A DNA stretch of 64,000 nucleotides from Macrocystis pyrifera (GCA_031763025.1 JASSKH010000040.1:186001-250000), one strand, 5' to 3'; positions 33,871 through 44,766 are shown, counted from the first letter of the stretch. The notes: generated by a model not told the origin, from the sequence alone. Translations and numbers: made by a program.

Positions 33871-35300
33871 TAAATCCTGCACGTTAGTCCATGTTTAACG
33901 TCAGTGGCAACTGAAGACAATCGCCTCTGCGACCACGACAGCCATATTTAAATTCCTCGTACGACCCACGGACCAATGGGAACTTGCAAGGAGGAAACTC
34001 AATTTTCCTCTGCGTTCGTTTTCCTTCTCTGGGCGAGGGTCAGCAGGCACGATACGTCCTTGCTCGTCCAAAAATGGGTCCAGGGTCGATCTGAGACCAT
34101 CCGCCCTTGCGTTGTGCGCATTCCTGGCAACTTCCGGAATTCTCCATCGGTGTACGACCGCCATTCCCTCCGCCCACCCCCCCCCTGGCGATATCTACCC
34201 ACAAGGCGAGGATTCACATCTCCACCCCTGCCCCCACCGTCCCGGCCGCGACGATGGGTGCCGCCAACGAATCCCGCATTGAGGGGTTGGGGGAGTAAAC
34301 ATTCGAGGCGTGGCCACGGCAGTGCTTAAACTCTTGGGCGGTGCTTGCTGCATCATCCCCCTGACGACCCCGCGGCGATTTTCATGATCGGGAGTCATGC
34401 GCGTTTCGCAGACACCGAAGCATAGCTTTGTAGTTGGTTGGCTATCTTCCTGTTGGTGGAAAATGCGAAGAGGGTGCAAAGATACCGGCGGTAGCTAAGA
34501 ATATATGACGCAACCAGAAGGCAAGAATAGTGTTGCCGCGACAGCGGTGATTGGTTGTGGCCAGAAAACGACTTCGAAGCGTTCCCGCCGATTTCAGTGA
34601 GCAGCCAATCTTGTACATCCGAAAGGTACGCGCATTTGACCCAGTTTACATATCACATTATAGAAGTTATGTTACTACATTAGTACCGCTATATATTTTT
34701 TCAAGAAAGCTAGGTAGCCATCTCCCTGCCAACAAGAGTACTCCCCTTGCCTTAGCACGATTCGTAACCGCGAGCAGGCTGCCAACACACGCACCGAAGT
34801 GAACAAGCCTCTACATGTCGTTTCGATAGTTATACAAGCATCTACACCCGCCGCTCACCTGTATATCCCTGTCGTCTGGTCGCATTAGACCCGCGACTCT
34901 GTCGTCCAGACCAAGGGCGAGACCGATCTACTCGGTGCCTGGTCTGGCTCCACTTGCAGCGTCGCCACCTCCGGCATCAGAATTATCTGGCAATTGGTTA
35001 AAAAAATTATGCGGTCCACGCCAGATAAACGTATAGGACAGTGAAACCGAAGTCTCAATCACACGCAGGGGCTACACAATATCGTTCGCTAGCATCAGAA
35101 GTGTCAGACTCCACCATACGCAAAAAAGTAGAATGTTTACACGCATGCCATCCTCACGTTAGAGCCCCAGCAAACAACCAATGACTCACCTGCTCCTTTC
35201 GCGGTGTTCCCGGTAGGAAGGTCCTCGTTGTTGAAGTCGCCATTGCCTCCGCACCATCGTCCAGCGGTGGCTTACAAGATTCCGCCTGCGGATGATATAT
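33871..35300. other. Unassigned sequence
   Basis: Short ORFs on both strands. The longest minus-strand one (33901-34164) reads RIPEVARNAHNARADGLRST and is not recognised. No repeat partner was found within the window. Confidence 0.3.
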
Positions 35301-35640
35301 ACGTCCCGCAACGCTAAATCATCGAAAGAGGCAGGTTGAGCAGACTCTGGCCGTGTTTTGTCTTGGCGTACCCCCCCCCCCCCCCCCCCCCCCCCTCCCT
35401 CAAGAAACCCTCCTCCTTCCTGAGCAGCACGCTTGCCTCTACGACTGAATCAAACCCCTCGTCACCGTCTGCTGCGATTTCCTGGTTGGGCGCCGGTTCG
35501 GGGCGCTGCGCCCTGGCCTGCGGCAGTGGATACCCCATGTCGTTCTGTGCAACGCTTGCTCGTCGCTTGCCCGGCCTTTCATCACACAGGTATTGGCGGC
35601 GACCTGGCGTAACGGGCGAAAGCACCTAGTAATGTTTCCC

Positions 35641-35907
35641 TCATGATCGTGGCCCCTCCCCACAGCCCGACCAGCTGCGTCCGAGCTTCACCGTTACAGA
35701 GAGCTTCACTCGCGGAGAGAAGCTGATGCTGTACAGACACACCTGTTTCGCCGATAGGGCGTAGACGAGATCTGTTTCGCGGAGAGGGGCGTGGACGAGG
35801 GCGGGAAGGACGAGGGTGCTTCTGTGTGTAGCACTCGAGGGGCGCTGGGCGCTGCGGTTACGTATTGCAATACCGACATATTCGATGATAGAGCTTTGAC
35901 CGGCCAT
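35641..35907 (-). CDS. Unknown ORF (MAGQSS family), left copy
   Basis: 88 residues, MAGQSSIIEYVGIAIRNRSAQ to GCGEGPRS. The right copy is open over the same span (87 residues), differing by one codon and about 20 substitutions. Because both stay open, a short coding exon is plausible. No domain is recognised. Confidence 0.3.
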   Translation of the reverse strand: MAGQSSIIEYVGIAIRNRSAQRPSSATHRSTLVLPALVHAPLRETDLVYALSAKQVCLYSISFSPRVKLSVTVKLGRSWSGCGEGPRS

Positions 35908-36060
35908 CGTATTTTCTATTTTCTTCGATATATTTCAAACCAGGCGCCAGGTCCTCAGGTTCAGGGAACGCAGAGGCGAGGAGATGGCACACTTCGAGTC
36001 GACCATCGCTTTGCACAGAACGACCGAGGTGGAGGTATCATATAACCTTAGTCCTGTTTT

Positions 36061-36513
36061 GTGTCATTGAGACGAGCGCTCGTGCAGTGGGAGAACGGAA
36101 TGGCGCTGTTCGGCAATTGCTTCTCCAGCAGGCATGCCGTCATAGCGGCGTGTTATCGAGACGAGTATGCTACCAATTTCAACTTGGCGAGCGGGTGCAA
36201 GTACGAGGTATTCGCCGCTTCTACGCCGCAGTTGTTGAAAACCTGCGCAGCACCCGCTTTGATGGTACTAGTCAGCGCAGGGGGGCCATCGAGCAGAAAG
36301 GCGGTCGCCGTGCAAGTTGGTGCAAAGACAAAAAAAGAGTGCAGGTACTCCTGCCAAAAAAAAAAGGGACACAGGAAAAAACGTACCAAGACGTTATTTG
36401 TCGTGGTTGGCTACGCTCACCTTGGTCGACCCTCGAGAGCAGTAGGGAACGTCTCCTTTGTGAACCCAGAAGGGACCCTCTGCAAGTGGGAGAGGAAGGG
36501 CGTGCCGTGCTAG
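36061..36513 (+). CDS. Unknown ORF (MSLRRALVQ family), left copy
   Basis: 150 codons, starting MSLRRALVQWENGMALFGN, with a Lys-rich middle (KKKGHRKKRTK) and ending CKWERKGVPC. The inverted partner at 38540-39159 keeps the N-terminal 50 residues and the VGNVSxVNPEGTxCKWxRKGVP end but shifts frame in between at an A run. No family is recognised. It could be non-coding duplicated DNA. Confidence 0.28.
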   Translation: MSLRRALVQWENGMALFGNCFSSRHAVIAACYRDEYATNFNLASGCKYEVFAASTPQLLKTCAAPALMVLVSAGGPSSRKAVAVQVGAKTKKECRYSCQKKKGHRKKRTKTLFVVVGYAHLGRPSRAVGNVSFVNPEGTLCKWERKGVPC

Positions 36514-37116
36514 GGGGGTGCATTAATGGCCGCCCCTTTTTACTCCCCGAATCGACCGTCTCCCACCCGCGTCTACACCAAGAACCTCCTCCTTTTCCAC
36601 ACGGCTGGTCGCTCTTACGAAGGGCATGAACAACATCGGCGGCGGGGGGGGGGCGAACACGATACTCGGCAGGGACTCCATCTCTAGCTTTTGGAGAAGA
36701 CGGGCCGGCTGGATCACGACGATCAGCTCGTTGTCCATGTACTAGCTGATCCCCGTTGCCTCCATTGCCTCCTGAAGCATTGGGCGGTCAGTACAGGAGT
36801 CATCTGGGGATGGGTTCAACAAGCGAGACGGACGACGGACGACCGGTACAGGCGATATCGAGTTGTAGAAAGACAAACTGCATCACTGGTTCTGACGAAA
36901 CAGGCAAGTCTGCTCTTGACCACCGTCACAACATTGCTAAGTTGTTAGTTGTTTTGCTGTTCTCTGGGTCAAGCGTGCAACATAAAAACAGAGTAATACA
37001 ACCTGCAGTTCACCTGTGAATACAACCGAATGGGCGGCTTCAAGCCGTTGCCCCCGTAGATCTTGAGCCTGGTCTCGTAGGAGAGCTCGAGCGGTCTGAT
37101 AGGTTGCTCCCTGCTG

Positions 37117-37683
37117 CTACTGCTGCCTGGTCTGCTGATGTGGTTGTTGCTGTTGTTGCTGCTGCTGCTGCTGCCGCTGCTTGCTGTCGTTGGTGCAGGC
37201 ACTGGTGCTTCTCTCTACACTGCTGTAGTATAGCACGGCCTTCCCCTTGAACTCGACTGCTTTGAGAGTGCTGCTGCTGGTGGCTGTTGGTACTCCTCCT
37301 GGCACTGCTTCTCCTCTACGGCGTCTGAAGCCTGACACGGAGAGCGCTGACTGCTGCTGCTGCTGCTGCCGCCGCTGCCGCTGCTGCTGTTCTGCTGCTG
37401 CTGTGCTGCTGCTGATGCTGCTACTGCTCTTGTGCTGATGATGTGCTGGCGCCACGAGGAAAGTGCCGCTCGTACACGAAACGTGACAGTCCAGTGATTT
37501 CGGGGTGATTTCGGACGCTTGGCCAATGACATGCGCCGACTTTAAAACCCGTACTTTAATCTCGCTCGGTAAATCGTAAATATATATAGGTTTTGACCAA
37601 TGAGAGTGTGCCGACTTTAAGATTCCCACCCGACCTATAGGCCCAGTGCCCGGATGATAGCACAGCGACAAAAGGTAGGGCAT
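37117..37683 (-). CDS. PolyQ protein, left copy
   Basis: The minus-strand frame has Gln-rich stretches around a conserved core ALSVSGFRRRRGEAVPGG, then SSTLKAVEFKGKA, RSTSACTNDSKQ and a second Gln run. The plus-strand copy at 37912-38439 keeps the same frame and core with many amino-acid changes, which supports coding in both. A one-base shift upstream of the first Gln run separates the N-terminal frames. The function is unknown; no domain is recognised. Confidence 0.4.
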   Translation of the reverse strand: MPYLLSLCYHPGTGPIGRVGILKSAHSHWSKPIYIYDLPSEIKVRVLKSAHVIGQASEITPKSLDCHVSCTSGTFLVAPAHHQHKSSSSISSSTAAAEQQQRQRRQQQQQQSALSVSGFRRRRGEAVPGGVPTATSSSTLKAVEFKGKAVLYYSSVERSTSACTNDSKQRQQQQQQQQQQPHQQTRQQ

Positions 37684-37984
37684 TTTTCTTGATTACGACA
37701 CATTCCTATTGGTCAATACCTGATAATATAAGGGGTTTACCGAGCGAGATAGATTTTATAAATTTTGAAATACGTCAGCTGTGAGTTCGACTGATTAAAT
37801 AGTTGATACTCAACTTTGCAAGCTGCGTAATACGCCTCGTCTATATTCCATTTTTACATAATTTTACAATTATTGTGATAAACCGAGCGCGCGTATTCTA
37901 TATGTGGTTCCTTGTCAAGATATAGGCCAGCGGCTCCCCTGGATGCTGATAGATTACGACTTTTGATTACGACGATTTATATTG
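37531..37984. promoter_or_regulatory. Spacer between divergent polyQ copies, possible bidirectional promoter
   Basis: Contains GGCCAATGAC (37517), GACCAATGAG (37598), GGTCAATACC (37710) and, inverted, ATTGGCC (37981), plus TATA-like AAATATATATAGG (37575) and ATAATATAAGG (37724). CCAAT boxes facing each way between two divergent ORFs suggest promoter activity. This is inference only. Confidence 0.35.
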
Positions 37985-38114
37985 GCCAAGAGGCCAAAAT
38001 CACCCCGAAATCACCCCGAGGCTCGAATTCCGCTCACTGGACTGTCAAGTTTCGTGTACGAGCGGCACCTTTCTCGCGGCGCCAACACATCATCAGCAGC
38101 AGAGCAGTAGCGGC

Positions 38115-38152
<38 letters not shown>

Positions 38153-38439
38153 CCAGGCAGTCAGAGCTCTCCGTGTCAGGCTCCAGACGCCGAAGAGGAG
38201 GAGCAGTGCCAGGAAGAGTACCAACCGCTTCCGGCAGCAGCACCCGCAAAGCAACCGACTTCAACGGGAAGGCCGCTGTAGCCAGAAGCACCAGTGCCAG
38301 CACTATCGACAGCAAGCAGCAGCAGAAGCAGCAGCAGCAACAGAAGCAGCAACAGCAGCAACAGCAACCGACCAGGCAGCAGCAGGAAGCAGCCGACCAG
38401 GCAGCTCTAGCTCGCCTACGAGACCAGGCTCAGGATTAA
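37912..38439 (+). CDS. PolyQ protein, right copy
   Basis: 175 codons, ATG (MSRYRPAAPLDADRLRL) to a stop at 38439. Core ELSVSGSRRRRGGAVPGR, SSTRKATDFNGKA, RSTSASTIDSKQ, flanked by runs of up to 12 Gln, C-terminal ALARLRDQAQD. Divergent to the left copy, with the intervening spacer holding CCAAT and TATA-like motifs. The family is not recognised. Confidence 0.42.
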
Positions 38440-38539
38440 TGGGGGCAACGGCTTGAAGCCGCCCATTCTGTTGTACTCACAGGTGAACTGGGGGTTGTAG
38501 TACTCTGTTTTTATGTTACAAGCTTGATCCAGAGCATAG

Positions 38540-39159
38540 CTAAACAACTACCGGTACCAACTTGGCAGTGTTATTACGGTGGTCAAGAGCAGACTTGCCT
38601 GTTTCGTCAGAACGAGTGACGCAGTTTGTTTTTTCTACAAGACTCGACATCGCCTCGACCGGTCGTCCGTCGTCCGTCTCCATCAATGCACTCCCCCATC
38701 GCGGCACGCCCTTCCTCTTCCACTTGCAGAAGGTCCCTTCTGGGTTCACACAGGAGACGTTCCCTACTGCTCTCGAGGATCGACTAAGGTGAGCGTAGCC
38801 AACCACGATTGCCATGACAAATAATATCTGGGTACGTTTTTTCCTGTGTCCCTTTTTTGTGGCAGGAGCACCTGTACTCTTTTTTTGTCTTTGCACCAAC
38901 TTGCACGGCGACCGCCTTTCTACTCGATGGACCCCTTGCGCTGACTAGCATCGCGATCAAAACGGATGCTGCGCAGGCTTTCAACAACTGCGGCGTAAGA
39001 AGCGGCGAATACCTTGCACTTGCGCCCGCTCGCTAAGTTGAAGTTGGTAGCATAGTCGTCTCGATAACACGCCGCCATGACGGCATGCCTGCTGGGGAAG
39101 TAGTTGCCGAACAGCGCCATTCCGTTCTCCCGCTGTACGAGCGCTCGTCTCAACGACAC
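38540..39159 (-). pseudogene. Unknown ORF (MSLRRALVQ family), right copy, frame-broken
   Basis: The N-terminal frame 39159-38920 and C-terminal frame 38899-38540 correspond to one ORF in the left arm. Indels around 38880-38990 (A-tract lengths) break it here. Substitutions are mostly amino-acid changing. Confidence 0.28.
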
Positions 39160-39306
39160 ACAACGGGACTAAGGTTATATATGATACCTTCAACTCGGTC
39201 ATTCTGTGCAAAACGATGGTCGACTCGAAGTGCGCCATCGCCTCGCCTCTGCGTTCCCTGCACCTGAGGACCTGGCCCCCGGTTTAAGAATTATCGAGGA
39301 AATACG

Positions 39307-39570
39307 GTGGCCGGTCAAAGCTCTATCGAATATGTCGGTACTGCAATACGTAACCGTAACGCCCAGCACCCCTCAAGTGCTACACACAGAAGTACCCTCG
39401 TCCTTCTCGCCCTCGTCTACGCCCCTCTCAAAGAAACAGGTCTCGTATATGCCCTATCCGCGAAACAGGTGCGCCTGTATAGCACCAGCTACTCTCCGCG
39501 CGTGAAGCTCTCTGTCACGGGGAAGCTCAGACGCAGCTGGTCGGGCTGTGGGGAGCGATCAAGATCATGA
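39307..39570 (+). CDS. Unknown ORF (MAGQSS family), right copy
   Basis: 87 residues, MAGQSSIEYVGTAIRNRNAQ to GCGERSRS. It is the inverted partner of 35641-35907 and lacks one Ile codon relative to it. The function is unknown. Confidence 0.3.
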   Translation: MAGQSSIEYVGTAIRNRNAQHPSSATHRSTLVLLALVYAPLKETGLVYALSAKQVRLYSTSYSPRVKLSVTGKLRRSWSGCGERSRS

Positions 39571-39789
39571 GGGAAACATCACTAGGTACCTTCGTCCTGT
39601 ACGCCAGGTCGCCGCCAATACCTGTGTCATGAAAGGCCGGGCAAGCGACGAGAAAGCGTTGCACAGAACGACATGCGATACCTATTGCAACCAAACCGAA
39701 AAAGAAAAGAAGAATCCCAAATAAATAAATAAAATGGGAAGCCAAAGCGGGCCGTGTGTTACACATTAAAACCTATAGTATTTTGGTGT

Positions 39790-40493
39790 CGGTCAAAACA
39801 TGTCAATGCAAAGTTGCTGTCTGTCAAAGAGTGAAAGAAGCACTGTCTCCTATAACATCTTTGGTGTGACCGGCACAGACGCTATGGATGCCTATAAAAA
39901 CGGGCGGGGTCGATCGACCAGCAGCTGCACTAGAATCACCACCGCCGCCGCCACCACCTCCACCTCCACAATCACCAGTAACACAGCGCAAGCACACCCA
40001 TCAGAACAACCACCATGAGCAGGCAACGCAACAACAGTACTTGGGGCAGGGGTGGAAGAAATCAGAACACGTCGCCCGAGTAGTGGCAACACTTCTTGGA
40101 GCTTGGGCTGCGCGGGTCGAGAAAAAAAAAACGTCTGCGTCGGGACGGCTCCCTTCGCGGAACCAGCAGTGTGGGGGAAATTTTTCATGTATATCCAACC
40201 GCGCCGACCTTGCGGCGGGAAAGAAGAATATATTTACCGTCCCGCCCCGCCACAGAAAAAGAAAATTACCGTCCCGTCCCGCCGTGGGAAAAAATATTTA
40301 CCGTCCCGTCCCGCCAAAAATATATATATATTTACCGTCCCGTCCCGCCGAGGAAAAAAATATATTTACCCTCCCGTCCCGCCGAGGAAAAAAATATTTA
40401 CCATTCCGTCCCGCCGAGGGGAAACATATTTACCGTCCCGTCCCGTCGTGAAAATCAGCCCCGTTGACTTTTACCGTCCCGTCCCGTCGATAA
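39790..40493 (+). mobile_element. Truncated hAT element, GGGACGG family (copy 2)
   Basis: 39838-40230 matches the reverse of 49990-50400, including GCTATGGATGCCTAT, the GTCGATCGACCAGCAGC stretch and a BED-like WQHF codon run with an in-frame TAG just before it. 40235-40493 is the family minisatellite in reverse (TTTACCGTCCCGTCCCGCC, ~31-bp period, eight or so units). The terminal CAAGGCTTATCAC sequence is absent, and homology stops near 40493 at TTACCGGTCAGCGACTCGA, a string also found in the copia LTR at 41581. Confidence 0.7.
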
Positions 40494-40516
40494 ATTTGTT
40501 ACCGGTCAGCGACTCG

Positions 40517-41060
40517 AAAAAAAATCATGATTCATGACTTTTTGGCATGCCAAAAGATCATGATCCGTGACATTTCAGTTCTAACGAAAAAAGCCGAAGA
40601 ACGTTGCGTTTCGGGATATTTTCAAATAGTTAAAATTGTGATATTTCAAACCCAACGTTTTTTAGGGGTGGAGTCAACTCTCGAGAGTGGGGCATGGCCA
40701 GGCCGGGCTGGGCCGTCCGCACCTGGCCCAGCCCGTGACATATTTGAATCACGGGCCGAAGCCTGACCCAGCCTGCGAGATTCCACCTTCACCAACCGTG
40801 GGCCAGGCTCGTTTCGCGACATTCCATCTCGCAAGCTGTCTGCTCGGCCTGGCCCCTGACATCTTCAGGTCATTTTCGCGTTTGTATTCTAGCAGTGGCT
40901 CCTCCTCGAAATTTCGAGGCCACAACCTCCTCGTTCGCCCGCGCCCAGTGGTGTATTTGGGTAGCCGCCCGTTGTCCACAAGCGGCGTACGAAGCAGACT
41001 CTGCCATGCCCCTATACCGACCTTCGGATACCGTTGGTGCGCATGGGGTGCGTAGTGCCT
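40517..41060. other. Unassigned, with palindromes and a GGCCNGGC-rich stretch
   Basis: ATCATGATTCATGA, TTTTTGGCATGCCAAAA and ATCATGATCC near the start, then 40685-40850 rich in GGCC/GGGCTGG motifs (GCATGGCCAGGCCGGGCTGG), which look like the subterminal end of another inverted-repeat element. The other end was not found. Confidence 0.35.
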
Positions 41061-41067
41061 TGGTTCT

Positions 41068-41627
41068 TAACAGGAGCTCTGCATTGAGCGTGTGGTGTGC
41101 GGCTGCTGAGCTACGTCAGGCAGCCCGCGGTGGAGAAAAGCACTATCAGCTAAACTTTGCCAGCTGGTTGCTGCGCATAATACGCCCATCGAACTCAAAA
41201 GAGCATATTACAACAGAAGGCTCTCAGGCCTGTTGTGTTATCGGTCTTGTCCAACCGGGCAGGATGGAAGAGGAGAAAGGGAGAGAAGTAGAGTAGAGAG
41301 AGTGCGCGGTGCAGTCTCGCTTGTCTCAGCTCAACCAAAACCAAAACAAAACACGAATACCCTACATCAACCTGTAGACATATAGCAAACCCGAGGACCC
41401 CGGGGACCCTTGAACATCAGTTTGATCATGTGGGGTTCTCCCGAGTTCTTGTGTTCTGAATCTACCAAAACAGCATTTGATCATGCCACATATCTACTCA
41501 ATCGGCATGTAACTGCCCTGCTGTACTGCCATAGCACCTCGTTGTGCTGCTGTGGTCTACTTGCTACAGACGGCTTATGTTACCGGTCAGCGACTCGATC
41601 TAGGCTTCTGGCTACTGCTAGATAGCA
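41068..41627 (-). repeat. 3-prime LTR of C1
   Basis: 560 bp, TAACAGGAGCTCTGC to GATAGCA on the plus strand. It pairs with 44207-44766. Confidence 0.75.
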
Positions 41628-41639
41628 TGGTAGCTATCC

Positions 41640-42900
41640 TTAATACGACCCCTCGATGGAGGTGGCATAGTCAAACTTGCTATATTCAACTATCTATTTA
41701 GATTACCCAGCCACTAGATTCTAGTGTACTCTCTCTTGTTACTTTCTGAAAGTGTCATAACTTACTCAGTCATATCTGCTAGAACGTTTTAACTCTCGTT
41801 ACTTGGTCAGTGTACTTGTCTGTACTACTCGTCTGCTTATTTTCCGCGTGCATCCGTTGCTATTTCGCAACAAAGTTTAATTACTCCTATTCGGCGTCGC
41901 AGCAACATCTACCGTTCCTGCTTCGCTTATGATGGATGACCAAGCGTTGTACAGCAAATGCAACAACACGCAGAACCTGGCAATATAAAAGGCATACTAC
42001 TGCTGTGACCGCTTTGAAGCATGGACGAGCATGTAAACCAAAAATATCACACAGACCATGGAACCCGCGCGGGGTGTCACTGTACATATACCAGACAGAC
42101 ATTCTCGGCACGGTATTACTCCGTACACTACACACTACGACGCCGTTGCTGGCCGTACGTTTTACTTCTGAATGGAAAGCAGTCGAACAGCAGCGTTAAC
42201 CGTCGTATTTTGCTTGTGAAACACATTCCATACTGCATGGTATTGTACCGCCCAAAGGATGAATGAACAGTTGAAGGCATGTTTGTGTTGGAGAGATGCA
42301 AGACGTACTACTGCAAAAAAAACTCACAATTACATCTCAAGAATGAACAATATTCTAATGATCAGTTTGTTGACCAAGAAATAGAAATAACTACTTGCTG
42401 TAGCGGCCGACCACGTTTCTGCCCCCCCCCCGTACAAACGTGTGTGGTGCTACTACAAAACAAAAACCTTGCACAAATAGTCAAGCAGCATAACCACGTT
42501 CGAAGCAAATAAATCTTGCCGTGCGCCCCAGGTAACGCAGATGTCCTCCTGGTGATCCAGATGATGATGGCGTTTAGCGACTGCAGAAGTAATGTTCCGG
42601 CGCAGTCCTAAACACGATGAAGATGTCCCGTGACCCCAGAAGCGTTGTCCCAGCAGCCCAAAACGATCGATGATGATGTGGCGTTTCCAGAAGACATTCT
42701 CCCCCCGCAATCCCAACAGATTGGTATAATGTGGTCCAATCCCGAACAGACATTTCGGCGACCCCACGTTGCTGTTGTTAGTGTGGCGGCGCCGGAAGCT
42801 CCGGCAGCCCCATCGAACAGTGCTGTCGCGATTCCAAAAGTTGTCTTTTCGGCAATCCCCAGCGCTTTTTTGCAGCGATGCCGTGAAATGTCTTTCCGGC
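41640..42900. other. C1 interior, no gene recognised
   Basis: Between the 3-prime LTR and gag. Short ORFs only, and no RT or integrase motif. The region 42600-42900 has several repeats of GTTGTC, GCGTTTCCAG and CCCCA-type strings. Confidence 0.35.
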
Positions 42901-42913
42901 GATCCGGCGTTGA

Positions 42914-43072
42914 TAAGGTAACCCCTAATTGGTGGTCCCTGTTGATACGGCGACCCCTAGCTCGTGGTCCCTTCTGATAAGGCGACCCCTAGCTGATGGT
43001 CCCTGTTGATAAAGGCGACCCCTAGCTGGTGGTCCCTGTTGATAAGGCGACCCCTAGCTGGCGGTCCCTGTA
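42914..43072. repeat. 32-33-bp tandem repeat derived from gag
   Basis: Five units of GATAAGGCGACCCCTAGCTGG plus TGGTCCCTGTT. The right-most unit overlaps the codons after LTEVYRDR of gag, so the array probably arose by expanding gag sequence. Confidence 0.75.
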
Positions 43073-43586
43073 CACCTCCGTCAGACTTCGGAGAACGATG
43101 TCCGTGAAGTGCCTGTTCGTGATAGGTCCCTCCAGGTCAGCAGGTCACGTAGTCGGGTGAGCTCGTTGATGTAGTTGTCGGGGACCTGTCTCGCCTGTGT
43201 GGCGCGTCTGGTCTCGTTTGTGATCCTCAGGTACTTCAAGTCCAGCTCCTTCACCTTCTGTCCGTTTCCAAGCGTGTTGCGTTTTCCTTCTGCGTGCTTG
43301 GCCACCAGAAGAGCCGCCGGTTTCGCGGTAATCAGGTAAAGGATGGCAAACAAATCCTGGTTGGCTCGGTCATACGCGGCTTGGCGTTGCTCGAGAGACT
43401 CCGTCGCTCCCGACGTCGTGGTTTTGGGCCTGGCTTGCCCCTCCAGTACGTGAAAGACGTCAGGCCGGGCCGGGCGAGGCTCAGTGTAAAGCAAGCCTTC
43501 TTGTACCAGTCGTCGAACTGGTCAGGGTTCGTACCGCGGAAAGGCTTGATGCCGCTCAACGCGTTGGAAAGGCTACTCCCGTTCAC
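43050..43586 (-). pseudogene. Copia-type gag, frameshifted
   Basis: ATG at 43586, then MNGSSLSNALSGIKPFRG and FDDWYKKACFTLSLARPGL. It shifts frame to VLEGQARP, ANQDLFAILYLITAKPAALLV, KYLRITNE and YINELTRLRDLL. It then shifts again to the ITNRHFTDIVLRSLTEVYRD end typical of copia gag (UBN2-like). Two frameshifts break it. The last codons run into a 32-33-bp tandem repeat. No zinc knuckle is visible. Confidence 0.72.
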
Positions 43587-43901
43587 GTGAGAATCGCCAA
43601 TATTTTAGCAGACGTTTGTTGTTCATGTGCATGCGAGCAACAGCGAAGAATCCGTGCTCGACTCGGGGGACCCTCGCGGTTTTTGTTAACACGCGGTGTT
43701 CTTTACTCTACGAGCAGCAGTAATGCAGCAGCAATGATAGCAGTCTTGAACCAGCCCGTCGCGCACACGCGAGAGCGGACCCCGTTTGTATTTACGACGA
43801 TCGTGGTCGAAAATAATCGTCCCCCCGCTACGTACTCGAAACTAAACAAAATGTACTCGTAAAAAAAGTAGTATTAATAGTTGCTCCGCTTGTGCCGTGT
43901 T

Positions 43902-44093
43902 TTACAGCAGTACGTACTCACTTTGCCGGGGTTGAAGTCCCCACCGTGCAGCAGTACTCGTAGTTTCCAACAATAGCTCCCAGATGTCAATGATCGTGGC
44001 AGCAGTCCCTCCCAGAAGCAGCTCCCGATGTAGATCGTGGTAGCTCTCCCTGATGTAGTTGTTTTTGTACAGCAGTTCCAGCTTCTGTGGCAA
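43902..44093 (-). CDS. Short ORF between the C1 primer site and gag
   Basis: Minus-strand frame LLYKNNYIRESYHDLHRELLLGG, helical in appearance. No family match; possibly leader or gag-derived sequence. Confidence 0.2.
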   Translation of the reverse strand: MPQKLELLYKNNYIRESYHDLHRELLLGGTAATIIDIWELLLETTSTAARWGLQPRQSEYVLL

Positions 44094-44189
44094 CTCTGTG
44101 TGCAGCGTGCGCAGCAGCTCGCGCCTCAGTCGTTGTCGTGGCTCGATGATGCTGATGGCTCGCAGCTCTGTAGAGCTTAGTAGGCAAAT

Positions 44190-44206
44190 CGAGGCTCATA
44201 ACCTCT
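44190..44206 (-). promoter_or_regulatory. Half-tRNA-type primer-binding site of C1
   Basis: Plus-strand GAGGCTCATAACCTC looks like a Met-tRNA anticodon arm (CAT anticodon). Its complement directly follows the 5-prime LTR on the minus strand. Priming by a cleaved initiator Met-tRNA is known for Ty1/copia elements. Confidence 0.55.
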
Positions 44207-44766
44207 TGACAGGAACTCTGCAATGGGCGTGTGGTGCGCGGCTGCTGAGTTACGTCAGGCAGCCCGCGATGGAGGAAAGCATCATCAGCTGCGCTTTGCC
44301 AGCTGGTTGCTGCGTATTATACGCCCATCGAACTCAGAAAATATTACAAAAGAAGGCTCTCAGGCCTGTTGCATTATCGGTCTTGTCCAACCGGACAGGA
44401 TGGGAGAAGAAAAAGGGAGAGAAGTAAAGTGAGAGAGTGCGCGGTGCAGTCTCGCTTGTCTCAGTTCAACCAAAACCAAAACAAAACACGAAAACCCTAC
44501 ATCAACCTGTAGACATACAGCAAACCCGAGAACCCCGGGGACCCTTGAACATCAGTTTGATCATCTGGGGTTCTCCCGAGTTCTTGTGTTCTGAATCTAC
44601 CTAAACGGCACTTGATCATGCCACGTATCTACTCAATCGGCATGTAACGCACCGCTCTGCTGTACTGCCATAGCACCTCGTTGTGCTGCTGTGGTCTACT
44701 TGCTACAGAAGGCTTATGTTACCGATCAGCGACTCGATCTAGGCTTCTGACTACTGCTAGGTAGCA
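44207..44766 (-). repeat. 5-prime LTR of C1
   Basis: 560 bp, TGACAGGAACTCTGC to GGTAGCA on the plus strand. The primer-site-like sequence lies at 44190-44206 on its inner side. Confidence 0.75.

Larger units (their letters stand above)
35538..37530. repeat. Left arm of a large inverted duplication
   Basis: Matches 37985-39682 in reverse. Landmarks from the outside in: CGTTCTGTGCAACGCTT, GGTATTGGCGGCGACCTGGCGTA, the MAGQSS ORF, the MSLRR ORF, GGGTGCATTAATGG, AGACGGACGACGGACGACCGG, the polyQ ORF and TCACCCCGAAATCAC. This arm has about 297 bp (36530-36826, including a G10 run) that the right arm lacks. Confidence 0.85.
37985..39682. repeat. Right arm of the inverted duplication
   Basis: Reverse partner of 35538-37530, about 85-90 percent alike by eye, with longer CAG runs and without the 297-bp segment. 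In both arms the flanking sequence outside the match is unrelated. Confidence 0.85.
41068..44766 (-). mobile_element. Ty1/copia-type LTR element C1, old and deleted
   Basis: LTRs of 560 bp each at 41068-41627 and 44207-44766, with visible divergence of several percent. On the minus strand the right LTR is followed by AGAGGTTATGAGCCTCG, which matches an internal Met-tRNA anticodon-stem type primer site. Gag lies at about 43050-43586 on the minus strand. No integrase, RT or RNase H frame is present in the 2.5-kb interior. A clean target duplication was not found, so ends may be rearranged. Confidence 0.72.

Noticed and set aside
36530..36826. Spliceosomal intron lost from the right arm
   Set aside because: Boundaries do not follow GT-AG on either strand; left as an unexplained indel.
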